NCBI GenBank assembly: GCA_958418185.1
Contig: CATZEP010000027.1
Location: forward strand, 1-14,183
Length of the DNA stretch: 14,183 nt
Direction: 5' to 3'
DNA from: an uncultured Collinsella sp.
GTDB taxonomy: Bacteria > Actinomycetota > Coriobacteriia > Coriobacteriales > Coriobacteriaceae
The position numbers and the translations under genes were made by a program. Positions 5,738 through 12,507 of this stretch are shown piece by piece (the stretch's first letter is position 1; each line of letters opens with the position of its first letter). The notes beneath the pieces were generated by a model, which worked only from the letters and a program-made list of their open reading frames with translations, searched no databases and was not told where the DNA came from.

Positions 5738-6523
5738 TTATTTGTCCTCGAGATAACGCGAGAGGAACTCGCGGGTGCGCTGGTGCTTGGGGTTGCCGAA
5801 GAGCTCGGCCGGCGCGGCGTCCTCGAGCACCACGCCCTTGTCCATAAAGACCACGCGGTCGGACACGGTTCGGGCAAAGGCCATCTCGTGCGTGACGACG
5901 ACCATGGTCATGCCGTCGGCCGCAAGCTTGCGCATGACCTCGAGCACCTCTCCCACGATCTCGGGGTCGAGTGCGGAGGTCGGCTCGTCGAACAGCATGA
6001 TCTGCGGATTCATGCACAGGGCGCGCGCGATGGCCACGCGCTGCTTTTGGCCACCGGATAGGCGGCCCACGGCGGCGTGCGCGAACTTTTCGAGCCCCAC
6101 GCTCGTCAGATGCTCCATCGCGACCTTCTCGGCCTCGGCCTTGCTCATCTTTTTGAGCGTGACGGGCGCGAGCGTGCAGTTGTCGAGCACATCCATGTTG
6201 TTGAACAGGTTAAAGCCCTGGAACACCATGCCGATGTCCTCACGCAGCTTGTTAATGTTGCAGCGCTCGGCCGTAAGGTCCTGGCCGTGAAACCAGATAT
6301 GGCCCGCGTCCGGAGTCTCGAGCAGGTTGAGGCAGCGCAGGAAGGTCGACTTGCCCGAGCCCGAGGCGCCGATAATGGTAACGACCTCGCCGGGGTTAAC
6401 GGACAGGTCGATGCCCTTAAGCACCTCGAGCGAGCCAAAGCTCTTGCGCAGGCCCTCGACGCGGATAAGCGGCTCATTGGTCTGTGCGGCGGCCGCGGTG
6501 CCGGTAGTGGCGATATCTGCCAT
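5738..6523 (-). CDS. Polar amino-acid ABC transporter ATP-binding protein (GlnQ/HisP type)
   Basis: 261 residues, normal for the family. All nucleotide-binding motifs are present in order: Walker A GASGSGKST (52-60), Q-loop Gln102 in VFQGFNLF, signature LSGGQKQR (155-162), Walker B IMLFDEPTSALDPE (175-188) and H-loop His212 in VVVTHEM. The spacing and the LNLLETPDAGHIWFHGQDL segment are typical of the PAAT family that powers uptake of glutamine, histidine or similar amino acids. It acts as a dimer on the inner face of the permease encoded directly upstream. ATG 6521-6523 follows GAGGAG; an in-frame ATG 25 codons upstream would overlap the permease gene. The gap to the permease stop is 22 bases, so translation is likely coupled within one operon. 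Confidence 0.94.
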   Translation of the reverse strand: MADIATTGTAAAAQTNEPLIRVEGLRKSFGSLEVLKGIDLSVNPGEVVTIIGASGSGKSTFLRCLNLLETPDAGHIWFHGQDLTAERCNINKLREDIGMVFQGFNLFNNMDVLDNCTLAPVTLKKMSKAEAEKVAMEHLTSVGLEKFAHAAVGRLSGGQKQRVAIARALCMNPQIMLFDEPTSALDPEIVGEVLEVMRKLAADGMTMVVVTHEMAFARTVSDRVVFMDKGVVLEDAAPAELFGNPKHQRTREFLSRYLEDK

Positions 6524-6545
6524 GATGATTCTCCTCGTCTTGAGC

Positions 6546-7694
6546 CTAGTTGGAGCTGGGCAGCGTTGCCGGGGCCTCGGCGCCGAGCTTTTTGCCAAAG
6601 GCCTCGAGCAGGCGGCTCGCCACGAGCGTCAGGATCAGGTAGACCACGAGCGCCACGCAGTAGACCTCCATCTGGCGGTAGTACACGCCGGCGACGGTGG
6701 TGGTGGCGTACATGAGGTCGAACACGCCGATGACCGAAAGCACCGACGAATCCTTGATGTTGATGATGAGCTCGTTGGTGAGTGCGGGGATCGCGTTTTT
6801 AATACCCTGGGGGAACACGACCTTGCGCATGGCCTGCCACTGCGACAGACCCAGCGAGCGCGCCGCCTCGGCCTGGCCGGGATCGATGGACTCGATGCCG
6901 CCGCGCAGGACCTCCATCATGTAGGCGGTGGAGTTGAGCGAGATGGTGACGAGACCGGCGGTGAAGGTACTCCAAATCTGGTTGGCCTGGGCGGTCTCGA
7001 AGCCCATGCCGCGCAAAACGGTGAAGCCCGCGTAATAGATGAGCAGGCCCTGGACCATCATGGGCGTGCCGCGCACGATGGTAGAGTAGACGGTCGCAAA
7101 GCCGCGGCCGATGCTCTTAAAGAAGCGCACCAGATCGTTATCCACGCGGTCGAACGTCTGAATACGCAGGAACACAAAGAGCAGCGCCAGGAAAAAGGCG
7201 ATGACGGTACCGAAGGTCGCAAGTGCGATGGTGATCTCGATGCCGCGGATAAAGAAGTCGCCGCTCTTGTAGGTCATGTAGACCAGGCTCGACAAAAAGT
7301 CGCTGGGGTTGGAATCCGAGACAACGCTCACCTGCACCAGGTCGATAAATGACATGACGCAGCGGTCGATAAAGAAGATCGCCGCGATGGCGACCACGAC
7401 GTAGCTGCCTAAGCGTGCGCCACGACGGAAGCGCTCGGATGCGAACGGCGACGCCTCGCGATAGTCGTTCCAGTGCATGAGCTTGGCGACCAGCGCCGCC
7501 GCCGACACGACGAGCCAGGCCCAAAGGATTGCCCAGAGGCAGTCTTGGAACACGCCCGTAGGCGCCAAGAAGCTCAGCGGCGTGGGGTTGCGCTGACTAA
7601 ACGCCAGGCCGAGCGCCGCGATAACGCTCGTGCCCAGGTACACGTAACGGTGGTCGGCCTTGATAAAGGAGGCCAGACGATTGATGGTTTTCAT
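6546..7694 (-). CDS. Polar amino-acid ABC transporter permease with extra N-terminal membrane region
   Basis: 382 residues; ordinary HisM/GlnP permeases have about 220-240. The C-terminal two thirds (about 145-365) is the standard domain, with the EAA loop EAARSLGLSQWQAMRKVVFP (276-295) that contacts the ATPase and the RGTPMMVQGLLIYY block (208-221). The first 145 residues add roughly three hydrophobic segments (about 19-33, 49-72, 96-120) and a short extracytoplasmic-looking stretch, not part of the minimal family. ATG 7692-7694 has GGGAGG upstream, which overlaps the stop region of the binding-protein gene nine bases away. With the neighbours it forms a binding protein-permease-ATPase operon. 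A single permease gene implies a homodimer. Substrate is not deducible beyond polar amino acid. Confidence 0.92.
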   Translation of the reverse strand: MKTINRLASFIKADHRYVYLGTSVIAALGLAFSQRNPTPLSFLAPTGVFQDCLWAILWAWLVVSAAALVAKLMHWNDYREASPFASERFRRGARLGSYVVVAIAAIFFIDRCVMSFIDLVQVSVVSDSNPSDFLSSLVYMTYKSGDFFIRGIEITIALATFGTVIAFFLALLFVFLRIQTFDRVDNDLVRFFKSIGRGFATVYSTIVRGTPMMVQGLLIYYAGFTVLRGMGFETAQANQIWSTFTAGLVTISLNSTAYMMEVLRGGIESIDPGQAEAARSLGLSQWQAMRKVVFPQGIKNAIPALTNELIINIKDSSVLSVIGVFDLMYATTTVAGVYYRQMEVYCVALVVYLILTLVASRLLEAFGKKLGAEAPATLPSSN

Positions 7695-7703
7695 GCTGCC
7701 TCC

Positions 7704-8630
7704 CTATGCCGGCTGACGGTCGAGGCACGCGTCCCACATTTGGTCGCGTTCCTCTTGGCTAATGCCCTTGAGTGTCTTGTCGATGAGTTTAAGCAGCTTG
7801 TCCGAGCCCTTGCGGCAGCCGACGTTTGCCGCGACCTCCTGCTTAAAGCCCTCGCCCTCGGCAAAATGGATGGGGACGATACCGGGATTTTGGGCCATAT
7901 AGCCCTTCTCGTTCTCGGTGTTGTAGGTCACGGCATCGCACGTGCCCTGCAGCAGGTTCGAGAACACCGTGGGAACCGAATCGACCGGGTTCTTGTGCAC
8001 AACGCCCGGGATCTCGTCGATGACGGTGTCGAGCATGGTGTCCTTTTGGCCGAGCACCGTGGCACCGCTAAAGTCGCTAAGCTTGGTGGCGTTTTGGTAG
8101 GGGGAACCCTCTTTTACGAACAGGCCAAAGTAGCCAATGAAGTACGGGTCGGAGAAGCCGACCGACTCCTCGCGCTCGGGCGTGGCGCTCATACCGGCGA
8201 TGATGAGGTCGATCTGGCCGTTGTTAAGCGAATCGATAAGGCCCGAGAAGCTCTGCTTGACGGCAACGGGCTCGCCACCGAGGGCCTTGCAGACGATCTT
8301 GGCGATCTGCACGTCGTAGCCATCGGCATAGGCGCCCTGCACGTTGTCGATGGGGATGGTGAACTCACTGGCTTCGGAAACCTGCCAGTTGTACGGGGCG
8401 TAGGCCGCCTCCATGCCGATGCGGATCTTGTCCTTGCCGATCACGGAATCGGACAAGTCGTCGCGACCGCCGCCCGTCGTGGGCTGAACCACCTTGAGCG
8501 TGGACGGACGCTGACAGCCGGCGAGCGCGCCGGCGACGACGGAAGCGCTCGCAGCAAGAGCGCTACCCAAAAAGATGCGACGGCTGCATACCGGCTGGGC
8601 CTGCATGCCGCGCTGTTGGGGAGAATGCAT
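7704..8630 (-). CDS. Amino-acid ABC transporter substrate-binding lipoprotein (SBP family 3)
   Basis: 308 residues. The N-terminus has twin arginines (17-18, SRRIF), a hydrophobic stretch and a lipobox LAGC with Cys39, so the mature protein is probably a lipid-anchored extracellular receptor; the RR pair hints at Tat export but could be ordinary Sec. The periplasmic-binding-protein type 2 fold is shown by RIGMEAAYAPYNW, GYDVQIAKIVCKALG, GQIDLIIAGMSATPEREESVGFS (in parts) and DPYFIGYFGLFV. ATG 8628-8630 follows GGGAAGG; an alternative ATG eight codons in would shorten the leader. It is the first gene of the operon with permease and ATPase. The upstream region carries a tandem 13-bp repeat that may be regulatory. 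Confidence 0.93.
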   Translation of the reverse strand: MHSPQQRGMQAQPVCSRRIFLGSALAASASVVAGALAGCQRPSTLKVVQPTTGGGRDDLSDSVIGKDKIRIGMEAAYAPYNWQVSEASEFTIPIDNVQGAYADGYDVQIAKIVCKALGGEPVAVKQSFSGLIDSLNNGQIDLIIAGMSATPEREESVGFSDPYFIGYFGLFVKEGSPYQNATKLSDFSGATVLGQKDTMLDTVIDEIPGVVHKNPVDSVPTVFSNLLQGTCDAVTYNTENEKGYMAQNPGIVPIHFAEGEGFKQEVAANVGCRKGSDKLLKLIDKTLKGISQEERDQMWDACLDRQPA

Positions 8631-8697
8631 AATCTGCCTTCCCTGTTGAATCGTACGCTAACGACTTAACAGGATACCGCTCAGCGTTACTTCCAGC

Positions 8698-8723
8698 AGA
8701 TGCATATATAAGATGCATATATA
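8698..8723. repeat. Tandem 13-bp direct repeat upstream of the ABC operon
   Basis: Two perfect copies of AGATGCATATATA stand end to end, 68 bases before the start of the binding-protein gene. Each contains the palindrome ATGCAT. On the minus strand the same bases give TATATATGCATCT twice, which could supply a -10 element. The repeat may be a transcription-factor site for amino-acid control; no known operator consensus was matched. Confidence 0.55.
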
Positions 8724-8749
8724 CAAGTTTACGAACTGAAAACGATTGG

Positions 8750-8806
8750 TAGTCGTTGGGGACGTTCTTAAACGACTAGTCAAACAAGAACGTCCCCAAC
8801 GACTAG
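8750..8806. repeat. Dispersed palindromic repeat family A (copy 3, full)
   Basis: Perfect 20-bp inverted repeat: right arm AAGAACGTCCCCAACGACTA (8786-8805), left arm its exact complement at 8750-8769, with a 16-base centre containing ACTAGT. Each half begins at ACTAGT and matches the half-units at 2685 and 4169-4222. It lies between the ABC operon and galM terminator, close to the galM 3' end. Confidence 0.85.
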
Positions 8807-8812
8807 GCATGA

Positions 8813-8853
8813 AAAAGGCAAGGCATAAACCTTCTGGTCATGCCTTGCCTTTT
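8813..8853 (-). terminator. Intrinsic terminator of galM
   Basis: Perfect 14-bp stem, arms AAAAGGCAAGGCAT (8813-8826) and ATGCCTTGCCTTTT (8840-8853), with a 13-base loop. On the minus strand the stem ends in TTTTTC, so it suits the galM transcript, whose stop is 72 bases upstream. It ends seven bases from the family A repeat. Confidence 0.85.
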
Positions 8854-8897
8854 GAATGACAAATTGTCGCTCTGGGTGGCGCGCAGCGTCGACCGGC

Positions 8898-8919
8898 CCG
8901 CCGTTCGTCAGAACGGCGG
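8898..8919 (-). repeat. Hairpin just after the galM stop codon
   Basis: Perfect 9-bp stem, arms CCGCCGTTC (8898-8906) and GAACGGCGG (8911-8919), with a 4-base loop, five bases after the stop and without a T-run. It matches the hairpin after prfA in position and design though not in sequence, and both are followed on the minus strand by CGACGCTGC. Confidence 0.7.
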
Positions 8920-8924
8920 AACCT

Positions 8925-9818
8925 CTAGAGCAAGGTGACGCTAAAGCTACGTTTATCGGTAGCGCCGGGAGCCAAGGTGATGGTGTTGACCTTGTGCTCA
9001 AAGACATCGTCCTCGGTGTCCATGGTGGTGTGACCGGTCCAGGGCTCGAGCGCCACAAACGGAGCGTCGTTGGCGGCAGACCACACGCCGATGTACTTAA
9101 AGCCCTCAAAGTCGATCTTGACGCCGTGGCCCGACTTGCGGCCGCGCAGCGTGAGCGTGGAGCCCGGGGTATCGGTGAACATGATGGCGTCGTTATCGAA
9201 GCTGCGGTGCGTGATGGGCAGCACGTCCGAGTTATCGGGAGCCTTGTAGCTACCCTCGAACGTCATAAGACCGTCGGGCGTGATGACGGGGGCCTCGTTA
9301 GTCCAAGCCTCGGTAAACGCCAGCTCGTAATCCTCGAATGCCTCGTCCTCGGCACCGGGAGCCGGTACGTTAAACGCGGGGTGGCCGCCCACCGAGAACG
9401 GCAGGTCCACGTCGCCGGTGTTAGTGACGGCAAAGGTCTGCGTGAGGGTGGCGTCGCCGGTCAGGGCATAGGTCATGTTGAGCTTAAAGTGGAACGGGAA
9501 CGCCTTGAGCGACTCGGGCGTGTCGGTGAGCTCGTAGGTAACGGACGAACCGTCCTCCGACACCTCGACGATCTTGTGCTCGACAATGCGCGCGATGCCG
9601 TGGCGCGCCATCTCGCAGGCGCCGGCGGCAGACGTCGCCGTGTTGTTGCGCAGCGATCCCACGATAGGGAACAGGATGGGCGCGTGCTTGCCCCAAAAGG
9701 CCGGGTCGCCCTGCCACAGATACTCATTGCCGTTGAGGGCAAGGCTCGTGAGCTGGGCGCCCATGGAATCGATGGCCGCGGTGAGGCCGCCGCGCTTGAT
9801 GGTAGTGACGGTGGACAT
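8925..9818 (-). CDS. Aldose 1-epimerase family protein (LacX/YeaD type)
   Basis: 297 residues, fitting the LacX-like branch of the galactose mutarotase family, which interconverts alpha and beta anomers of hexoses or related sugars in the cytoplasm. Seen are the N-terminal block LWQGDPAFWGKHAPILFPIVG (in parts, 34-54), ARHGIAR (71-77), the catalytic-histidine region FSVGGHPAFN (141-150, His146), and a C-terminal VALEPWTG with Glu258 in the position of the catalytic base. ATG 9816-9818 follows TTGGAGG at seven bases; an ATG eight codons upstream has no such site. No sugar-pathway genes are next to it, so the substrate is unknown. It has a clear terminator at 8813-8853 and lies 79 bases downstream of a membrane-protein gene on the same strand. 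Confidence 0.9.
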   Translation of the reverse strand: MSTVTTIKRGGLTAAIDSMGAQLTSLALNGNEYLWQGDPAFWGKHAPILFPIVGSLRNNTATSAAGACEMARHGIARIVEHKIVEVSEDGSSVTYELTDTPESLKAFPFHFKLNMTYALTGDATLTQTFAVTNTGDVDLPFSVGGHPAFNVPAPGAEDEAFEDYELAFTEAWTNEAPVITPDGLMTFEGSYKAPDNSDVLPITHRSFDNDAIMFTDTPGSTLTLRGRKSGHGVKIDFEGFKYIGVWSAANDAPFVALEPWTGHTTMDTEDDVFEHKVNTITLAPGATDKRSFSVTLL

Positions 9819-9897
9819 GCTACTTCCTCCAAAAGTAAACAACAGTGTCGAGGGTTATTGTCCCACTCTTGGCAGCAGGGCTGAGCGGCAGGCGCAG

Positions 9898-10764
9898 TTA
9901 TTGAGCAATAGCATAAAGGTCAAACCCACCCTGCGGCGCGCTATCGACCGTATCGGGTGCTTGCGAATTAAAACTCACCGGGACCATGCGCTTTGAGGCG
10001 CGGTAACGCGTGCCGTCGGTGGCGACGGGCGGCTCATCGACCGTGAGCTCGTAGTCGCCGGGCTTGAGCTCGATACCGTCACCTTCGGAATTGACGTATT
10101 GGTACTCGTCGATTGCTTGTCCCCTGAGCGTGCGGCCCACGATATGGACGAGCATTTGGCTGTCGCCGCGCGCGGTATCCCACGTCGCGCCGTCCTTAAC
10201 CTCGACCGACACATGCACCGAGCGCGTGCGGCTGAGCGATTGCTCGACGGACATCTCGACCTTGGCGGCGTCTTGGCGCTGCCGCTCGACATGACCCCAG
10301 ATGCTGCCGATTGCCGAGCAGGCGATAACGCCGGCCATGAAGGCGATGAGGATGGGGCCGAGCGGAGAACGGCGGCCCGCGTCTTCCTCACGAGCCAGGT
10401 CGGGGCGATGCGTTGGCGCAGGCGCCTGAGCACCCTGCGCGGGCACGTCGAGAATGCTGAAAGATGCCGTACTGCCGGGGTCGATGGTGTGGCGCGGCTG
10501 CGGGGTCTTGGCCGGCGAGATGGACATGTCGGCTGGCTCACCCAGCGTGGCCGTGGCATCGGCCTTTGCCTCGTCGGCCTCGGCCTGAGCCCAGGCCCGT
10601 TCAAAAGTCAGGGGCTCGACGGGGTCGGAGGCGGCGTCCATCTCGACGGCATCGTTACCGGTCTCGTCCTCGTCGCTCGACACGTCACGCGGCGCGGGCT
10701 CGTCCCACTCCTCGTCCGGAGCCTCGCCCTCGCTATACCACCATTCAAAGTTATCGATATCCAT
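9898..10764 (-). CDS. Unrecognised single-pass membrane protein with acidic cytoplasmic N-terminus
   Basis: 288 residues; I do not recognise the family. Residues 1-75 are very acidic and probably disordered (EEWDEPAP, SSDEDETGND). Residues 76-133 are Pro/Ala-rich, ending in a basic RR just before a transmembrane helix at about 134-156 (LGPILIAFMAGVIACSAIG). The basic flank predicts the N-terminus inside and residues 157-288 outside. The outer part begins with a charged helix (RQRQDAAKVEMSVEQSLSR) followed by a strand-rich segment (SVHVSVEVKDGATW, QMLVHIVGRTL, IELKPGDYELTVDEP), perhaps a small beta-sandwich. The start ATG 10762-10764 has AAGGGG eight bases upstream, and that site lies in a palindrome GGGGCGCCCC that could hide it in the mRNA. 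A cell-surface or envelope role is only a guess. Confidence 0.8.
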   Translation of the reverse strand: MDIDNFEWWYSEGEAPDEEWDEPAPRDVSSDEDETGNDAVEMDAASDPVEPLTFERAWAQAEADEAKADATATLGEPADMSISPAKTPQPRHTIDPGSTASFSILDVPAQGAQAPAPTHRPDLAREEDAGRRSPLGPILIAFMAGVIACSAIGSIWGHVERQRQDAAKVEMSVEQSLSRTRSVHVSVEVKDGATWDTARGDSQMLVHIVGRTLRGQAIDEYQYVNSEGDGIELKPGDYELTVDEPPVATDGTRYRASKRMVPVSFNSQAPDTVDSAPQGGFDLYAIAQ

Positions 10765-10821
10765 ACGGGGCGCCCCTTAGGCCTCGCAAATAAACACTTG
10801 CTAGCCTTATACCCCCAGATG

Positions 10822-10841
10822 GCGCCGGAGCTCGCCGGCGC
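10822..10841. repeat. G/C-rich hairpin, 7-bp stem
   Basis: Arms GCGCCGG (10822-10828) and CCGGCGC (10835-10841) around AGCTCG. It is the first of several inverted repeats crowded into the divergent intergenic region, about 60 bases upstream of the membrane-protein start. No T-run on either side. Confidence 0.5.
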
Positions 10842-10855
10842 AGACAGGAAAACCA

Positions 10856-10908
10856 TCACAACATTCGGCGCTTTTCCTCGTTTTCGAGATTTTCGCCGAA
10901 TGTTGTGA
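10856..10908. repeat. Perfect 15-bp inverted repeat with nested hairpin
   Basis: Arms TCACAACATTCGGCG (10856-10870) and CGCCGAATGTTGTGA (10894-10908) are exact complements. The 23-base centre holds a further CTCG-TTTT-CGAG hairpin. The element lies in the divergent promoter region between the membrane-protein gene and the MFS gene. Its size and perfection fit a small palindromic mobile or REP-like unit better than a simple operator. Confidence 0.75.
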
Positions 10909-10934
10909 CGGCTTGGGCGACTGGCTGGCAGCGC

Positions 10935-10967
10935 AATGTGACAAAGGAGCTGCCCCTTTGTCACATT
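10935..10967. repeat. Dispersed hairpin family B (perfect copy)
   Basis: Arms AATGTGACAAAGG (10935-10947) and CCTTTGTCACATT (10955-10967) around a 7-base loop. A degenerate copy is at 4223-4249. It is 57 bases upstream of the MFS start, so it would be either upstream of or inside the MFS leader. There is no T-run, so it is probably not a terminator. Confidence 0.8.
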
Positions 10968-10981
10968 CTGCTAGAGTTGCA

Positions 10982-10994
10982 GGGATTGAATCCC
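10982..10994 (+). promoter_or_regulatory. Short palindrome upstream of the MFS gene, possible operator
   Basis: GGGATTGAATCCC is a perfect palindrome around one central base, about 30 bases before the MFS start. TTGCAG (10978-10983) and TATTCA further right give only a weak promoter match with a 15-base gap. The operator reading is tentative. Confidence 0.35.
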
Positions 10995-11024
10995 GCCTAT
11001 TCATGCGACATTGGAGTGACAACC

Positions 11025-12278
11025 TTGACCGCCGCAACCACGCCTAAAAGTAAGTCAACCGCCGCCGCGCTCTCCCCCGCGCGCACCAAGCTCTGCCTGG
11101 CGCTGCTCGTGCTGTTGGGATTCTCGCTCGGCTGCTCCGAGTTCGTGGTCATCGGCATCGAAAGCGACTTGGCAACAGAACTCGGCGTATCGCTTGCCAC
11201 TGCGGGCCAGCTCATTAGCGTGTTCGCGCTCGTCTACGCCATCGCGACGCCGGTGCTTGCGCTCAGCACGGGGCGGTTCCGCCGCTACCAGCTGCTCGTG
11301 TGCTATAGCATCGTCTTTGTTCTCGGCAACCTGGTCATGGCGTTGGCGCCCAACTTCCAGGTGCTGTTTATCTCACGCATTGTCCTGGGCTCTGTCTCGG
11401 GTGCGCTGCTCGCCGTGGGCGTGACGTACATCCCTGAGCTGCTATCCCCGCAGCAAACCTCACTTGCCATCTCGGTCGTGTACGGCGCGTTTTCCGTAGC
11501 GATGGTCTTTGTGACCTCGATTGGCAAGTTTGTGGCCGACACGCTCGATTGGCACGTGGCCATGTACGGCACGCTAACCTTTGCCGTTTTGATCTGCGGA
11601 GCGCTCGTGGCATTTATGCCGCGCGCTGGGCAAACCGACGAGCCCGCCACCTTCCGCGAGCAGGCGGGGCTGCTACGCGAGCCGAGCATCATCACCGGCA
11701 TGCTCATCTTTTTGTTTGGCGTGGGATCGGTCTACGTGTTTTACGGCTATGTGACGCCCTATCTGGAGCAGGTGCTTGGCATGGGCACCGTTCAGGCGAG
11801 TACCACACTTATGGCCTATGGCGTGTTCTGCCTGATCTCGAACATCCTGGGCGGTTGGATCGATGCGCGCTTTGGCATGAAGGCACTGCTGGTTACGTTT
11901 GTGCTGCAGGCGGCGGCACTGGTCGGGCTGTTCGCCGTGGGTAGCGCCATGCCGCTCGCTCTCATCTTTGTCTTTAGTTTGGCGTTGCTCATGTACCTGT
12001 TCTCGGTCTCGTGCATCACACACTTTATGGACGTGGCACGCAGCCGCCATCCCAAGTCGATGGTGCTCGCAAGTTCGATTGAGCCCATGGCGTTTAACGT
12101 CGGCATCTCGTTTGGCACCGCAGTGGGCGGCGCCGTGGTAAGCAGCATTGGCATTGCGCACGTGGGCGCAGTGGGCGCCGCGTTCTCGCTTGTGGCCTGG
12201 GCGCTCACGCTGGTGACGATTAAGTTGGCTCGTTGGGAGCGTCGCCGTCAATCAGCACAGCCCTCAATACGGGCATAG
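11025..12278 (+). CDS. MFS transporter, DHA1 family (sugar/drug efflux, AraJ/SotB-like)
   Basis: 417 residues with about twelve hydrophobic segments, the expected size for a drug:H+ antiporter-1 type transporter. Helix 1 (LCLALLVLLGFSLGCSEFVV) fits the AraJ/SotB/YdhP group, where the C-terminal end of helix 1 reads EF(V/M). Motif A lies in the loop after helix 2 (GRFRRYQLLV), and helix 4-5 carries SRIVLGSVSGALLAVG. Likely role: proton-driven export of a small molecule; substrate unknown. I place the start at TTG 11025 because GGAG (11013-11016) stands eight bases before it. A GTG at 11016 is also in frame, but the ATG at 10905 would read through the inverted repeats and is unlikely. The gene is divergent from the membrane-protein gene and ends about 160 bases before a strong terminator. 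Confidence 0.9.
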   Translation: MTAATTPKSKSTAAALSPARTKLCLALLVLLGFSLGCSEFVVIGIESDLATELGVSLATAGQLISVFALVYAIATPVLALSTGRFRRYQLLVCYSIVFVLGNLVMALAPNFQVLFISRIVLGSVSGALLAVGVTYIPELLSPQQTSLAISVVYGAFSVAMVFVTSIGKFVADTLDWHVAMYGTLTFAVLICGALVAFMPRAGQTDEPATFREQAGLLREPSIITGMLIFLFGVGSVYVFYGYVTPYLEQVLGMGTVQASTTLMAYGVFCLISNILGGWIDARFGMKALLVTFVLQAAALVGLFAVGSAMPLALIFVFSLALLMYLFSVSCITHFMDVARSRHPKSMVLASSIEPMAFNVGISFGTAVGGAVVSSIGIAHVGAVGAAFSLVAWALTLVTIKLARWERRRQSAQPSIRA

Positions 12279-12363
12279 GGGCGAACACAGCCCAGGGTGG
12301 CGAGCAACCGGTGAAAACCGTTCCATAGGAGTAATGTTTATCCGCCTGGAAGCTCCAGCAGTG

Positions 12364-12425
12364 CGATTTCGTGTATTTCAGATACACGATTTTCTACGAT
12401 TTCGTGTATTTCAAGTACACGAAAT
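12364..12425 (+). repeat. Pair of TTTCGTGTA hairpins on a 17-bp direct repeat
   Basis: CGATTTCGTGTATTTCA occurs at 12364-12380 and again at 12397-12413. Each copy opens a hairpin: TCGTGTAT (12369-12376) with ATACACGA (12382-12389), and ATTTCGTGTA (12399-12408) with TACACGAAAT (12416-12425). The second is the longer. They lie in the MFS 3' region just before its terminator, so they could be 3' RNA structures, protein-binding sites, or a repeated element. Confidence 0.7.
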
Positions 12426-12441
12426 GCGCGTGGGGTAACTC

Positions 12442-12478
12442 AAAGGCGGCGGCAGCTCATTGTCTGCCGCCGCCTTTT
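12442..12478 (+). terminator. Strong intrinsic terminator of the MFS gene, probably bidirectional
   Basis: Perfect 14-bp stem, arms AAAGGCGGCGGCAG (12442-12455) and CTGCCGCCGCCTTT (12464-12477), loop of eight bases, then TTTTATA on the plus strand. On the minus strand the stem ends in CCTTT, so it could also stop the PTS remnant that points toward it, as between convergent genes. Confidence 0.88.
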
Positions 12479-12507
12479 ATACCGGATTTTATAGATATGT
12501 GAGGCGT

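Noticed and set aside
7473..8669. Long plus-strand open frame (398 codons) opposite the binding-protein and permease genes
   Set aside because: It is the antisense shadow of strongly supported minus-strand genes in G/C-rich sequence, with no family motifs or ribosome binding site of its own.
8856..9884. Plus-strand open frame (342 codons) opposite galM
   Set aside because: It covers the galM terminator and hairpins as well as the gene, and the translated sequence shows no domain.
10099..10908. Plus-strand open frame (269 codons) opposite the membrane-protein gene
   Set aside because: It runs into the palindromic intergenic elements and has no recognisable motifs; the minus-strand gene has a start, a transmembrane helix and sensible composition.
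10905..11024. N-terminal extension of the MFS protein from ATG 10905
   Set aside because: The extra 40 codons are translated from inverted repeats and are not transporter-like; GGAG at 11013-11016 supports TTG 11025.
12364..12425. CRISPR-like array
   Set aside because: Only two repeats, each itself a hairpin, with a 16-base gap and no cas genes nearby.
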